Assembly: GCF_000285275.1 (NCBI RefSeq)
Contig: NZ_CADO01000009.1
Coordinates: forward strand, 1-57,844
From: Acetobacter pasteurianus subsp. pasteurianus LMG 1262 = NBRC 106471
GTDB lineage: Bacteria; Pseudomonadota; Alphaproteobacteria; Acetobacterales; Acetobacteraceae
Direction of reading: 5' to 3'
Length of the DNA: 57,844 nucleotides
The first letter of the stretch is position 1, and every line of letters starts with the position of its first letter. Positions 1 through 9,281 of this stretch are shown piece after piece. The notes beneath the pieces are model-generated. The model was not told the DNA's origin, did no database searches, and saw nothing but the letters and a program-made list of their open reading frames with translations. A program made the translations under genes and the position numbers.

Positions 1-126
1 AACGGGGCAGTCTGGTCATCTTCCTCATAATCCTCATCATCAGGGCCCGATCCGCTTCCCTGTCATGTGAACAGATCGGGCAATCCGTATTTGTATTACT
101 GGCCAGTATGAAAAACTGACCCCGTT
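1..126. other. Window edge, no gene supported
   Basis: All frames in this left-edge piece are short or run off the window. On the minus strand one frame encodes an acidic stretch after a stop codon, but it has no start codon or ribosome binding site inside the window. I cannot assign a gene here. Confidence 0.4.
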
Positions 127-846
127 TTAGTCATCCAGCCTGAAGCGGATGACATAGACCTTGTGCAGTTCCTTCACCGGTGCGCCATTACGTGTGGCCG
201 GGCGATAGCGGGCCTTGTGCACGTAATCCAACGCTGACTGAGCAAAGGCCTGACCGCCAGAGACCGACTGCACATGGCAGTTGCTGGTCATGCCAGAAGC
301 TTCCACATCACAAATCAACGTCACACGGCCTTCAATGTTGTCTTCCTCCATTTCTGGCGGATAGACCGGCTGCACATTGTTTAAGGGCGCAGAACCAGCA
401 GACGTATCTGGTGCATCTGTTGTGCCATCTCCTGCAGCGGCTGCACTACTGGGTGCAGATGTTGCTGGAGGCGCAGCAGCCGTTTTGGTCTGTGGGGGCG
501 CCGGGTGTTTGGGCGGCGCCTTGGCCACGTGCTTGATGGGCGGCTTGGGCGGCGGTGGCACCTTGATTTTCGGCGGTGGAATATATGGCGGCGGCGGCAC
601 AGCCATAACCGGAGGTGGGGGTGGTGGCGGAGGCGGGGGTGGCGGAGGCGGCGGGGGTGGCAACATAACTGTTTTGATAGGCGGATGTGTAACAGGAACA
701 CTTGCCGTGGTTCCCATACCGTACATCAGCCCCAGCACGCCCATAAGATGCAGCGCGACAACCACCAACAGGGCAACAACACTGACAACAGCCCCTACCC
801 GGAACGTATATTTCACCGAGCCCAGCTGTTGCTCGTAGTCATTCAT
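127..846 (-). CDS. TonB-family energy transducer with long polyproline tract
   Basis: A 239-residue protein with a short cytoplasmic N-terminus, one membrane segment at about residues 17-42, a very proline-rich periplasmic linker (about residues 57-110, including a run of about 17 prolines) and a C-terminal TonB-type domain starting with the VQPVYPPEME motif. TonB proteins transmit proton-motive energy from ExbB/ExbD to outer-membrane receptors; family and architecture support this, although exbB and exbD are not in the window. An ATG 30 bases further upstream is open, but the ATG at 846 is chosen because AGGAGG lies about 10 bases before it (856-862). The gene stands alone on its strand. The C-terminal domain could also serve a TonB-like scaffolding role. 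Confidence 0.85.
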   Translation of the reverse strand: MNDYEQQLGSVKYTFRVGAVVSVVALLVVVALHLMGVLGLMYGMGTTASVPVTHPPIKTVMLPPPPPPPPPPPPPPPPPVMAVPPPPYIPPPKIKVPPPPKPPIKHVAKAPPKHPAPPQTKTAAAPPATSAPSSAAAAGDGTTDAPDTSAGSAPLNNVQPVYPPEMEEDNIEGRVTLICDVEASGMTSNCHVQSVSGGQAFAQSALDYVHKARYRPATRNGAPVKELHKVYVIRFRLDD

Positions 847-1218
847 ATTTGCACGTCCTCCTTTGTCACCCTGCATCGCGACAGATGCTATTATCTTACC
901 CTTGATACACAGGGCGTTACCGGAGCCTGTTTACCTTGGTATGACAATAACAGATTGCTGTTCTGCCATACAGGTAACCTTTCCCGACTTTCGATTGGGC
1001 AATTAGATAGGCTTTCTGTCAAGAATGTTCTGCTAATTTCACATTTTCTTTCATAAAGACAATCTGTTCTGGCGCAGGAACAAAATCGCTCTCATGCTGA
1101 GTTTTCTCAGCTTCACCAGTGTTTTTCCTGTTCCCCCTTGGCTCTTTTCCTAACAAAAAAGCAGGCCCAAAATGGAGCCTGCTTTCCTGTATTTTTGTTT
1201 CGATTAAGCAATAAACCC
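847..1218. other. Intergenic region between prfB and the TonB-like gene
   Basis: This 372-base stretch carries no convincing gene. It holds the ribosome binding site of the TonB-like gene (856-862), a TTGACA hexamer in minus orientation at 1017-1022 without a clear -10 partner, a small perfect hairpin with arms GCTGAG and CTCAGC and a TTTT loop (1096-1111), and the prfB terminator at 1155-1185. Confidence 0.6.
1155..1185 (-). terminator. Rho-independent terminator of prfB
   Basis: On the minus strand the arms AAAGCAGGC and GCCTGCTTT form a 9-bp stem with a 10-base loop, followed by a run of T. It lies about 35 bases past the prfB stop codon. Confidence 0.85.
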
Positions 1219-2350
1219 TTACTGGGCTGAAGCACTGGCCTCTGATCGCGTTGCTCCTACCCGCATGGCAAGTGCGGCTGCCATAAAAGCATCCAGATCA
1301 CCATCCAACACCGCATCCGGGTTGCCGGTTTCTACCCCTGTGCGCAAATCCTTTACCATCTGGTAAGGTGCAAGCACGTAAGAGCGGATCTGATGCCCCC
1401 AGCCGATATCCGTTTTGGCAGCTTCTGCTGCTGCGGCCTCGGCTTCGCGCTTCTGCAACTCTGCTTCATACAAACGCGCACGCAGCATCTGCATGGCCGT
1501 TGCACGGTTGCGGTGCTGGGAACGGTCTGTCTGGCAGGCCACAACAATGCCTGTGGGCATATGCGTGATACGGATAGCGGAATCCGTTTTGTTAACGTGC
1601 TGCCCACCAGCACCAGATGCCCTAAAGGTATCTACTTTCAGGTCTGCGTCATTGATCTCGATTTCAATGGAATCATCAATAACGGGATACACCCAAACAG
1701 ACGCAAAGGATGTCTGGCGGCGTGCTGCGGCATCAAACGGTGAAATACGCACCAGACGATGTACACCTGCTTCTGTTTTCAGCCAGCCATAGGCATTAGG
1801 GCCGGAAACGAGAATGGTGGCAGATTTCAGGCCCGCCTGTTCCCCTTCCGAGCTTTCCATCAGTGTAACCTTGTAGCCATGCGCCTCTGCCCAGCGGGTG
1901 TACATACGCAGCAGCATTTCTGTCCAATCCTGCGCTTCCGTACCTCCGGCACCTGCATTCACTTCCAGATAGCAGTCATTGCTGTCTGCTTCCCCAGAAA
2001 GCAGGCTTTCTGTTTCCCGCCGTTTGGCTTCTTCCGCTAGATCACGCAGGGTGGCCATACCTTCGGCCACCAAATCTGCATCCCCTTCGGCTTCAGCTAG
2101 CTCAATCAGTTCACTGGTGTCACGCACGTTGGTTTCAAGCGCTTCCACACCTTCAATCTGATTGGCCAGAAGGGTGCGCTCACGCATCATTTTTTGCGCA
2201 GCGTCTGAATCATTCCACAGATCGGGGTCTTCTGCCCGATTATTCAGTTCAGCGAGTCTTTCCTGGGCGACATCCCAGTTAAAGATGCCTCCTCAGCAGT
2301 GCCACTGACTGCTTGATCTGGTCGTTAAGGGCTTCAGTCTCGGCAGACAT
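1219..2350 (-). CDS. prfB: Peptide chain release factor 2 with programmed +1 frameshift
   Basis: RF2 releases the finished peptide at UGA and UAA codons. The gene is two overlapping frames: ATG at 2350 opens 23 codons ending CAT CTT TAA, and the main frame resumes at AAC (2280) after skipping one T at 2281, giving about 376 residues (E. coli RF2 has 365). The downstream frame continues [19 protein letters not shown], typical RF2 N-terminal sequence, and contains the SPF stop-recognition tripeptide (VRISPF) and the GGQ catalytic loop (GAGGQHVN). An internal Shine-Dalgarno AGGAGG sits three bases before CTT, as in other bacterial prfB sites. The slip site is CTT TAA C rather than the usual CTT TGA C. 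It lies 57 bases downstream of the penicillin-binding protein gene, probably cotranscribed. Confidence 0.95.
2278..2293 (-). promoter_or_regulatory. prfB +1 recoding site, UAA type
   Basis: Read on the minus strand the site is AGGAGG CAT CTT TAA C. The Shine-Dalgarno-like hexamer, the three-base spacer and the CTT slippery codon match the known RF2 autoregulatory frameshift signal. The in-frame stop is TAA (2279-2281), which both RF1 and RF2 can read, whereas TGA is the usual stop here. Confidence 0.9.
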
Positions 2351-2407
2351 CAGGCCGATTCTCCATATTTTTCTATCATGTCAAAAAAGACAATGTGGTG
2401 TTGGCCC

Positions 2408-5170
2408 TCAATAAAGGCCACCCATACCAATGTCACCCCCGGCTGGTGCAGAAGGCGCCGCAGAACCTGACGAACCACCATTGCCGGAAGGAGCGTGTTC
2501 TCCTGATTGGCCGCCTCCAGAACCTTCAGCAGCCATATCACTTTCAGAATCAGGCATGTTTTCAGCACCTGTATCTGCGGCTGTGAGTTCCTGCGGGTTG
2601 ACGTTGCTTGAAAGGTTTGCGCTCAACCCTGGCACCTGCCCTTCCTTAAAGGCATCTATGGCCACGCCTCTGCCCGTATCATACTGCACGAGTGTAATGC
2701 CTGCGGGTGGCACAAAATCCTGCCGTGGATACCCATCCAAGGCGGTTTTCATCACCTTGTTCCACAAGGGGCCAGCAATAGCACCACCAGTTTCGTTTTT
2801 ACCGAGGGACTGAGGTGTATCAAACCCGATCCACACAACGGTTACGATATCCGGGGTGTATCCAGCAAACCATGCATCATTAAAGTTCTGGCTGGTGCCG
2901 GTTTTACCCGCGATAGGCACATCTATGCCCGTTCCAGCCCGCATGCCCGTGCCGCGCCGGATAACATCCTGCAACATGGTGGTAATCTGGAACGCACTTT
3001 GGGCAGATGCCACCTGCTGCCGGCTATCATGCAAGGCAGGCAGATCATTTTGTCCCGGCATGACAATAGGCTGCTCTATAGGTGCAGCGGCAGACGCAGC
3101 TTTTCCTGCATCCCCAGATTTCTGATCCGATGGTGCATCCGGGAACACAGCATCCGCCGCGGGCTGGTCTGCCGTCTGCCCGCCATTACCTCCCGCATTT
3201 AGCTGCGCGGAAGCTGTGGTCAACGCCAGACCCTCCGGCCGCCAGATAACGTGGCCTTCACGGTCCTGCACATCGTCCACCAGTGTTGGCGTTACCTTAC
3301 GCCCACCTGCCGCGAGCGAGGCATAGGCCCCCGCTTCCTTCAACACTGTGGTTTCCACTGCCCCCAGTGCTGCCGGGAGTACGTGCGGCATGGAATCCAC
3401 CAACCCAAGGTTGGTTGCCATATCCGCTACGGTTTTCATGCCCAGATGGGCCGCCAAGCGAATGGTAACCAGATTGCGCGATTCACGCAGAGCATCATGC
3501 AGAGTGGTGGGGCCCCAAAAATCTTTTTCATAGTTATTGGGGTGCCATGCTCCGTAAGAAACGGGGGAGTCATCAAACTTCTGGGAAGGGGAAATCCCCT
3601 GTTCCATGGCATCCAGATAAACAAATGGCTTGAAGGAAGACCCCGGCTGACGCAGCGCCTGTGTTGCGCGATCAAACTGCGAAGCCTGAAAAGACCATCC
3701 GCCCACAAGAGCCAGAACCCGACCCGTGCGTGCATTCATGGTTACAATAGCGCCTTCCACCACAGGCACCTGCATAAGGGCAACATGGCCCCCTTCGGCC
3801 TGCGGTTGCACCATCACCACATCGCCGACGCGCAATGGCTTAAAGCGTCGTGCCCATGCCATATCCTTGGCCTGCACCACACCTGTACGGGGCTCGCCTC
3901 CGCTTTGGGATGCGTTGTTCCGCCGCACAACGCTGCCTTCAAGCCAGCCCACCTGCCCCTTTGCATCCAGCACAACAGCCAAACGCCATTGGTCAAGCAT
4001 ACCCGCAGGCACAGGAACGCCCTGTAAGCCCTTTACCCATTCTGCTGTGGAGGTGGATGACCCGATATCGGAGAGATGATGCACCGGCCCACGCCAGCCA
4101 CGATGTGCGCGATCATACGCCATCAGACCCTGGCGCAGAATATCCTGTGCATTGCGCTGAAGCAGCAGATCCAAACTGGTATGAACATCCAGCCCGCCCT
4201 GCATGGTCACGTCTTGGCCGTAACGCTCCATCAGCTCGCGACGCACTTCTTCTGCAAACCATTCGGCCCCCGGTGCTGGGCCGGGGCGCGTGAAGCTGCG
4301 GGTAGTCAGCGGCTGGGCTTCTGCTACGCGCGCGGCATCATGCGTAATAGCCCCAATATCGGCCATACGCTCCAACACCCAGTTTCGGCGCCCTCTGGCT
4401 GCATCAGGGAAGCGTACGGGGTTATAATTGGTGGGAGATTTAGGCAGCGCCGCCAAAAACGCGGCTTCTGCATCATCCAGCTGATCAAGCGGCTTGTTGA
4501 AATAGGTCTGAGATGCTGCGGCAATACCATATGCGCCACTGCCCAGATAAATTTCGTTCAGATAGATTTCCAGAATCTTGTCTTTGGGCAGAACCTGCTC
4601 CACCCGCATGGCCAAAAAGGCTTCCTTAGCCTTACGCCGGAAAGACACCGCGTTGCTGCCCAGCAGCATGATACGCGCCACCTGCTGCGTGATGGTGGAC
4701 GCCCCAATAGGCCGCTTGCCTTTGCCGCGCGTTAAATCCGTAAGGCCAGCGCGCGCAATGGCAACGGGGTCCACCCCTTTATGCGTCCAGAACTTCTGGT
4801 CTTCTGCCGCAACAAAGGCATTTTTAACCTTATCGGGCACAGCACTGATGGGCACAAAAATACGCCGCTCATTCGCCAGTTCGGCAATAAGCTGATCATC
4901 TCCAGCATAAAGGCGGCTCATGACTGGCGGCTGGTAGGAGCGCAAGCCCTCTACCGTAGGCAGATCCGCCACAATCCCTTCGTATTGGGACCACAACAGA
5001 ACTACAGCACCCGTGGTGCCAACCAACGCCAACGCAGCCGTTGCACCAAGCACCTTCCGCCATTGGCGAAAACGCGAGCGGCGCAGATCGGGCCTGCGAT
5101 TTTGCGGAGACCTGCCCTGAGAATGGCTGGAAGATGAACCCGGATCACCAGAAGACGGAGCGCTTGTCAT
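2408..5170 (-). CDS. mrcA: Class A penicillin-binding protein 1A
   Basis: A bifunctional peptidoglycan synthase of 920 residues anchored in the inner membrane. The first 40 residues are cytoplasmic and basic, a membrane segment follows at about 41-60, then a GT51 glycosyltransferase domain with catalytic Glu123 in EDQKFW, and a transpeptidase domain with the nucleophile in SSFK (Ser511) and a KTGTS box near residue 740. The C-terminus is a Gly/Ser/Pro-rich low-complexity tail. It polymerises lipid II and crosslinks the glycan strands. Length is slightly above typical for PBP1a because of the tail and an insert rich in Ala, Gly and Asp before the last third. The next gene downstream is prfB, an arrangement found in other alphaproteobacteria. 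Confidence 0.93.
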   Translation of the reverse strand: MTSAPSSGDPGSSSSHSQGRSPQNRRPDLRRSRFRQWRKVLGATAALALVGTTGAVVLLWSQYEGIVADLPTVEGLRSYQPPVMSRLYAGDDQLIAELANERRIFVPISAVPDKVKNAFVAAEDQKFWTHKGVDPVAIARAGLTDLTRGKGKRPIGASTITQQVARIMLLGSNAVSFRRKAKEAFLAMRVEQVLPKDKILEIYLNEIYLGSGAYGIAAASQTYFNKPLDQLDDAEAAFLAALPKSPTNYNPVRFPDAARGRRNWVLERMADIGAITHDAARVAEAQPLTTRSFTRPGPAPGAEWFAEEVRRELMERYGQDVTMQGGLDVHTSLDLLLQRNAQDILRQGLMAYDRAHRGWRGPVHHLSDIGSSTSTAEWVKGLQGVPVPAGMLDQWRLAVVLDAKGQVGWLEGSVVRRNNASQSGGEPRTGVVQAKDMAWARRFKPLRVGDVVMVQPQAEGGHVALMQVPVVEGAIVTMNARTGRVLALVGGWSFQASQFDRATQALRQPGSSFKPFVYLDAMEQGISPSQKFDDSPVSYGAWHPNNYEKDFWGPTTLHDALRESRNLVTIRLAAHLGMKTVADMATNLGLVDSMPHVLPAALGAVETTVLKEAGAYASLAAGGRKVTPTLVDDVQDREGHVIWRPEGLALTTASAQLNAGGNGGQTADQPAADAVFPDAPSDQKSGDAGKAASAAAPIEQPIVMPGQNDLPALHDSRQQVASAQSAFQITTMLQDVIRRGTGMRAGTGIDVPIAGKTGTSQNFNDAWFAGYTPDIVTVVWIGFDTPQSLGKNETGGAIAGPLWNKVMKTALDGYPRQDFVPPAGITLVQYDTGRGVAIDAFKEGQVPGLSANLSSNVNPQELTAADTGAENMPDSESDMAAEGSGGGQSGEHAPSGNGGSSGSAAPSAPAGGDIGMGGLY

Positions 5171-5265
5171 ACAGGCCCTTTACCATTCTCACACATAATC
5201 GTCTGCCCTGTTTGCGCATTGTAATAAAAATCATGGCCGAATTCCGACCACATCTACAAACAGTG

Positions 5266-6339
5266 CTAACCCAACATGTCACCCAGCAGGCGGGCTGTAT
5301 AATCCACCACCGGTACAATACGCCCGTAATTGATACGGGTGGGGCCAATAACGCCAATAGCCCCTACTATCCGGTTCGCCTCATTACGGGCCGGTGCCAT
5401 AACAACAGACATACCCGTGGCCCCAAACAATCCGCTTTCTGCACCGATAAAAATGCGCACGCCTTCTGAGTTTTCCACCAACTCCAGCAAACGCAACATG
5501 GTTTCCTGCGCTTCCAGGCGGTCAAACAGCGTTTGAATGGCCAGTAACCTGTCCTGCCCATCTACATCAGCCAATAAACGGGATTGCCCGCGCACAATCA
5601 GGGTACCCCCCAATCCGTCTCCGCCACCATCCCAAATGGCAAGGCCACTTTCCACCACTTCCGCCGTGAGACCATTCAGAATACTTCGGTCTTCCGTCAT
5701 TTCAGAACTCACGCGCGTGCGTAAATCTGGCAAAGAAGCCCCCATGGCCCGTGCGTTCAGATAGTTTGCCGCCTCCACCAAAGCAGAAGGCGGCATGCCC
5801 GGCGGTGTTTCAATAACACGGTTTTCAACATGCCCGTCTGCGCCCACCAGAATAACCAGTGCGCGATTGCTGCCTAACGCCACAAACTCAATATGTTTGA
5901 TGCCACCATCCCCTTTGGGGGCTACAACCAGCCCGGCCGCATCGGACATACCCGCCAAAAGTGAAGATGCCTCTGTAAGCGTATCTTGCAGTGAGCGCCC
6001 TTTGGCCTCCAGCGATTGACCGATGACCCGCTGGTCTTCTTCCGAGAGCGCGCCAAACTGCAACAGGCCATCTACAAACAGCCGCAACCCTTTTTCTGTA
6101 GGCAACCGCCCAGCAGATGTATGGGGAGAAAACAGCAAACCTGCTTCTGTAAGGGATGCCATGATATTGCGTATTGTGGCCGGAGAAAGCGGCAGCCCAA
6201 GCCTGTGAGACACAGTGCGGGAGCCAACAGGTTCCCCACTCGCTACATATTCTTCCACCACTTCACGCAGAATAGCCGCAGACCGCGCATTCAGCCCCGG
6301 AGGCAGAGCAGCTTTTACTGGCAGCAAACCACGCTTCAT
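5266..6339 (-). CDS. hrcA: Heat-inducible transcription repressor HrcA
   Basis: A 357-residue HrcA. The N-terminal winged-helix domain carries [20 protein letters not shown] and the recognition region [16 protein letters not shown]; the C-terminal part ends [14 protein letters not shown], which is diagnostic. HrcA represses chaperone genes by binding CIRCE elements and is kept active by GroEL. I start at 6339 rather than at ATG 6366 because AAGGAG at 6350-6355 precedes this ATG by about 10 bases. It is divergent from rph, a common alphaproteobacterial arrangement. I see no CIRCE repeat (TTAGCACTC with its inverse) in the 126-base divergent region, and no grpE or dnaK in the window. Confidence 0.93.
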   Translation of the reverse strand: MKRGLLPVKAALPPGLNARSAAILREVVEEYVASGEPVGSRTVSHRLGLPLSPATIRNIMASLTEAGLLFSPHTSAGRLPTEKGLRLFVDGLLQFGALSEEDQRVIGQSLEAKGRSLQDTLTEASSLLAGMSDAAGLVVAPKGDGGIKHIEFVALGSNRALVILVGADGHVENRVIETPPGMPPSALVEAANYLNARAMGASLPDLRTRVSSEMTEDRSILNGLTAEVVESGLAIWDGGGDGLGGTLIVRGQSRLLADVDGQDRLLAIQTLFDRLEAQETMLRLLELVENSEGVRIFIGAESGLFGATGMSVVMAPARNEANRIVGAIGVIGPTRINYGRIVPVVDYTARLLGDMLG

Positions 6340-6465
6340 GACACAAGGGCTCCTTCGCATATCCATAAATCCCGGATAGCCTTTATATACCCTATTCGTG
6401 CAGTTTTACTGCCGACAAAAGCGCACCATACGCGCCAGACATCTTATTTTACCAAGGAGCTCTCC

Positions 6466-7200
6466 ATGCGCCCTTCAGGCCGCCAGCCAGACCAGATGCG
6501 CCCCATTACCATTGAAACAGGCTTTGCCCACCACGCTGAAGGCTCTGCCCTTATTCGCGTTGGTGGTACGGAAGTACTGTGCACTGCCAGCATAGAAAAC
6601 CGCGTGCCGCCTTTTTTGCGTGGTAAAGGTACAGGCTGGGTTACTGCAGAATACGGCATGCTGCCCCGCGCCACCCACACACGCGGCAACCGTGAAGCTG
6701 CAAAGGGCAAGCAATCTGGCCGCACGCAGGAAATCCAGCGCCTTATTGGCCGTTCCCTCCGCGCCGTCACAGATCTGGACGCTCTGGGTGAAATGAGCAT
6801 TACGCTGGATTGTGACGTGCTGAATGCTGATGGCGGCACGCGCTGCGCTTCCATTACGGGCGCATGGGTGGCGTTGCGTCTGGCACTTGGCAAACTGGTT
6901 GCCACCAATGTGCTGCCACGGCTGCCGCTGCGTGGGCAGGTTGCTGCTGTTTCCTGCGGGCTGACAACTGAAGGCGCTGTGCTGGATCTGGATTACGTAG
7001 AAGATAGCTCTGCTTCTGCCGACACCAACTTTGTGCTGACAGCAGACCGTCGCATTGTGGAAATTCAGGGCACTGCAGAAAGCGCACCGTTTACGGAAGA
7101 TGCGTTTGACAACCTGTTCGCACTGGCACGCAAGGGTGTAACCGAGCTGTTTGAAGCCCAGATGGCTGCCGTGGAAGCTGCGGAAAAAAAGCGCGCATGA
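6466..7200 (+). CDS. rph: Ribonuclease PH
   Basis: A 244-residue phosphorolytic 3'-5' exoribonuclease that trims the 3' ends of tRNA precursors, normally as a hexamer. Recognised from [14 protein letters not shown] at the N-terminus, [17 protein letters not shown], and the [14 protein letters not shown] motif with the active-site acidic residues. The frame is open upstream, but ATG 6466 has AAGGAG at 6454-6459 and gives the family length. The stop overlaps the rdgB start by four bases (ATGA), so the two are translationally coupled. Confidence 0.95.
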   Translation: MRPSGRQPDQMRPITIETGFAHHAEGSALIRVGGTEVLCTASIENRVPPFLRGKGTGWVTAEYGMLPRATHTRGNREAAKGKQSGRTQEIQRLIGRSLRAVTDLDALGEMSITLDCDVLNADGGTRCASITGAWVALRLALGKLVATNVLPRLPLRGQVAAVSCGLTTEGAVLDLDYVEDSSASADTNFVLTADRRIVEIQGTAESAPFTEDAFDNLFALARKGVTELFEAQMAAVEAAEKKRA

Positions 7201-7796
7201 ACTCCATAAAACTGGAACGTGGCAGCACCCTTGTGCTTGCCACGCACAATGCTGGCAAGCTGGCAGAATTTGCCACGCTACTGGCTGATTTTGGCATCAA
7301 GGTTGTTTCTGCTGGTGAGCTAAACCTGCCAGAGCCAGAAGAAACGGCCACCACCTTTGCAGGCAATGCCGCCATTAAGGCATTAGCTGCCGCCAAAGCC
7401 GCCAACCTGCCCGCACTGGCCGATGATTCTGGGCTATGCGTGGCCGCACTGGATGGCGCACCCGGCATTTATTCTGCGCGCTGGGCTGACCCGAACAAAG
7501 ATTTTGCCGGTGCCATGGCGCGTATTGAAAAAGAAATTGGGCAAGGCGAACGCAACGCATGGTTTATTTGCGTACTGTGTCTGGCTTTGCCTGATGGCCG
7601 CACGGAAAGCTTTGAAGGCCGCATAGATGGGCAGATTGTCTGGCCCCCTCGTGGCACGCAGGGGCACGGATATGATCCGATTTTTGCCCCTGAAGGCGAA
7701 ACCCGCACATTTGCTGAAATGGCTGATGCGGAAAAAAATGCCATCAGCCACCGCGCCCGTGCCTTTGACACCTTTAAAAGCGCGTGCCTGAGCTAA
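7197..7796 (+). CDS. rdgB: RdgB/HAM1 non-canonical purine NTP pyrophosphatase
   Basis: A 199-residue nucleotide-pool sanitiser that hydrolyses dITP, ITP and XTP to monophosphates. The family signature is clear: [12 protein letters not shown] at the N-terminus, [20 protein letters not shown] in the middle, and the GYDPIF and SHRARAF motifs near the C-terminus. It overlaps rph by four bases and converges with the next gene 18 bases away; no terminator is visible between them. Confidence 0.95.
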   Translation: MNSIKLERGSTLVLATHNAGKLAEFATLLADFGIKVVSAGELNLPEPEETATTFAGNAAIKALAAAKAANLPALADDSGLCVAALDGAPGIYSARWADPNKDFAGAMARIEKEIGQGERNAWFICVLCLALPDGRTESFEGRIDGQIVWPPRGTQGHGYDPIFAPEGETRTFAEMADAEKNAISHRARAFDTFKSACLS

Positions 7797-7814
7797 CGCC
7801 TAACTACCTACAAA

Positions 7815-9059
7815 CTAGCCACCTGCCGGTTCTGCGGAGCTGACAGGTGGCCCCTGAATGGGGAAGCGAATCAGCAAATAGGGTGGTTGGCGTTCATCTT
7901 TACCATCATGAAAACCAGCGAGCCTGTTCCACTGCCCCAACGTGCAATACACATGGGTTTGCGTGCAAAAAATACCGTCTGGTGAAAGAATCCGCGGGTC
8001 ATGCACCATGAGTTCCATGGAACCATCTGTATTGCGGCGGAAAATGGCATCATGCTCAAAATTGGTGGTGTAAATGCGCCCTTGAGCATCTGTTGCCAGA
8101 CCATCCGCCACACCTTTTTCCCCCTCATCCTTTACGGCAGCCGCCAACGCACTTTCTGTTGCAGACATATCTGACAGCAAAGCTGTGGGCAGGCTGTACA
8201 AGCGGCGACTGGTAAGAGGTGAATAAAAAACGCGGCTGGAATCTGGGCTTAAGGTAATGCCGTCCACCCCGCCGGTAACAAATTTGGGTTTTTGCGCGGG
8301 ATCATATTTAAGCGGTATCCCTTCCACCACGGCCATAAAACCTGCTTCTGGTTGTATGGAGGGATGTTTCCCCAACACACGCCGTTGCTGACCTGTGGCG
8401 ATATCTACCACCACCAAAGCCGGACTGTGGCCGAAGGAGCTATCGGTCACATACACGGTTCCTTCCGCCCCATGTGTAAGGTCCACCCGCAAATCATTCA
8501 TATGGCTGTCAGGCAACAAAGCTGGAGCTTTTAGAACAATAGAACGCACCAACTTATTGGCAGCAGGATCAAAGCAGACAATTTTTGCGGCACCCGGCTG
8601 CAAAGGTAATCCGGCCAATTTGCCATCATCAATCGCCCAGATAAAACCGCGCGTGTCCTGTGTCATACCGTGAATGGAAAGGAGGCGGTCTGCCGGAGGG
8701 GCATTTGATGGCATGCTCAACGCGGCACTTGGCCAAGGGACAAGATGGCCATTCACCAACTCCGCCAGCGTAGCCCCTTTATGGTTAATGGCATGCCGCG
8801 GAAAGCCTACAAAAACACGGCCATTATCCGTCACCACAATGCCCGATGGCCCCGGTCCATAAAACTCTGCCACAATCTCGAATGATCCGGCAGATTCGTA
8901 CCCCTGATCTCCATGCACCCCGGTTTGCACAATAGCGCTTGGTGCAGCACGTACAGATTTGGTGAGCACCAGACCTAAGCTCGCACCACCAGCCACAAGC
9001 AGATGCCGACGCGCCAACTTTGGTCTGATTGCAGGGCTAAGTGGTTTCTGATTCAGCAT
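7815..9059 (-). CDS. Exported beta-propeller protein, major-royal-jelly/yellow type
   Basis: A 414-residue secreted protein. The N-terminus has an ARRHLLVAGGASLG segment resembling a twin-arginine signal, ending near SVRAAPS. The mature part has repeated beta-propeller strands and the motifs MNDLRVD and GTVYVTDSS typical of the major royal jelly / L-dopachrome tautomerase-related family found in many acetic acid bacteria. The substrate is unknown; lactonase or sugar-related activity is only a guess from the fold. The frame is open upstream to 9215. I prefer ATG 9059 because it starts right before the signal peptide, though an ATG at 9077 is also possible and the ribosome binding site is weak. 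Confidence 0.72.
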   Translation of the reverse strand: MLNQKPLSPAIRPKLARRHLLVAGGASLGLVLTKSVRAAPSAIVQTGVHGDQGYESAGSFEIVAEFYGPGPSGIVVTDNGRVFVGFPRHAINHKGATLAELVNGHLVPWPSAALSMPSNAPPADRLLSIHGMTQDTRGFIWAIDDGKLAGLPLQPGAAKIVCFDPAANKLVRSIVLKAPALLPDSHMNDLRVDLTHGAEGTVYVTDSSFGHSPALVVVDIATGQQRRVLGKHPSIQPEAGFMAVVEGIPLKYDPAQKPKFVTGGVDGITLSPDSSRVFYSPLTSRRLYSLPTALLSDMSATESALAAAVKDEGEKGVADGLATDAQGRIYTTNFEHDAIFRRNTDGSMELMVHDPRILSPDGIFCTQTHVYCTLGQWNRLAGFHDGKDERQPPYLLIRFPIQGPPVSSAEPAGG

Positions 9060-9189
9060 TATGTTCCGGCGCACCATTCCGTTGTGTCTCCAGTTCTTTG
9101 GTGAATCTGAAACACAGTGTGCCACAGATTGGCAGGTATCCGGGCGTTTTCTGCCCAGCCCTTCCATCACAACACAGCGCAACACAAAA

Positions 9190-9218
9190 AAAATGGCGCC
9201 GGAAACCGACGCCATTTT
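9190..9218 (-). terminator. Second terminator behind rpsA
   Basis: Arms AAAATGGCG and CGCCATTTT form a hairpin with an inner GG/CC pair, followed on the minus strand by eight T. It lies behind the first rpsA terminator with no gene between. Confidence 0.85.
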
Positions 9219-9243
9219 CTTAAAACGTAATGCTCAAAAAACA

Positions 9244-9270
9244 TAAAGGAGCAGTCAGACCGCTCCTTTA
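9244..9270 (-). terminator. First rpsA terminator
   Basis: Arms TAAAGGAGC and GCTCCTTTA enclose a 9-base loop about 12 bases past the rpsA stop; a T-rich tract follows on the minus strand. Confidence 0.8.
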
Positions 9271-9281
9271 TGGCTGAACAA

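Noticed and set aside
377-838. Glycine-rich 153-codon frame on the plus strand
   Set aside because: It is the antisense of the proline tract of the TonB-like gene; the poly-Gly run is a by-product of CCx proline codons.
1219-2190. prfB as an ordinary 323-codon gene starting at ATG 2190
   Set aside because: Upstream sequence in the same frame continues RF2-like protein for 30 more codons to the frameshift site, so the shorter start would delete part of the N-terminal domain.
3251-4027. 258-codon frame opposite the penicillin-binding protein gene
   Set aside because: It lies inside the transpeptidase-coding region, whose active-site motifs are on the minus strand; no family resemblance.
6016-6465. 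N-terminal extension of the rph reading frame by 150 codons
   Set aside because: The extension overlaps hrcA and its promoter; RNase PH length and the ribosome binding site at 6454-6459 fix the start at 6466.
6340-6465. CIRCE element controlling hrcA
   Set aside because: The hrcA-rph divergent region contains neither TTAGCACTC nor its inverse at the required spacing.
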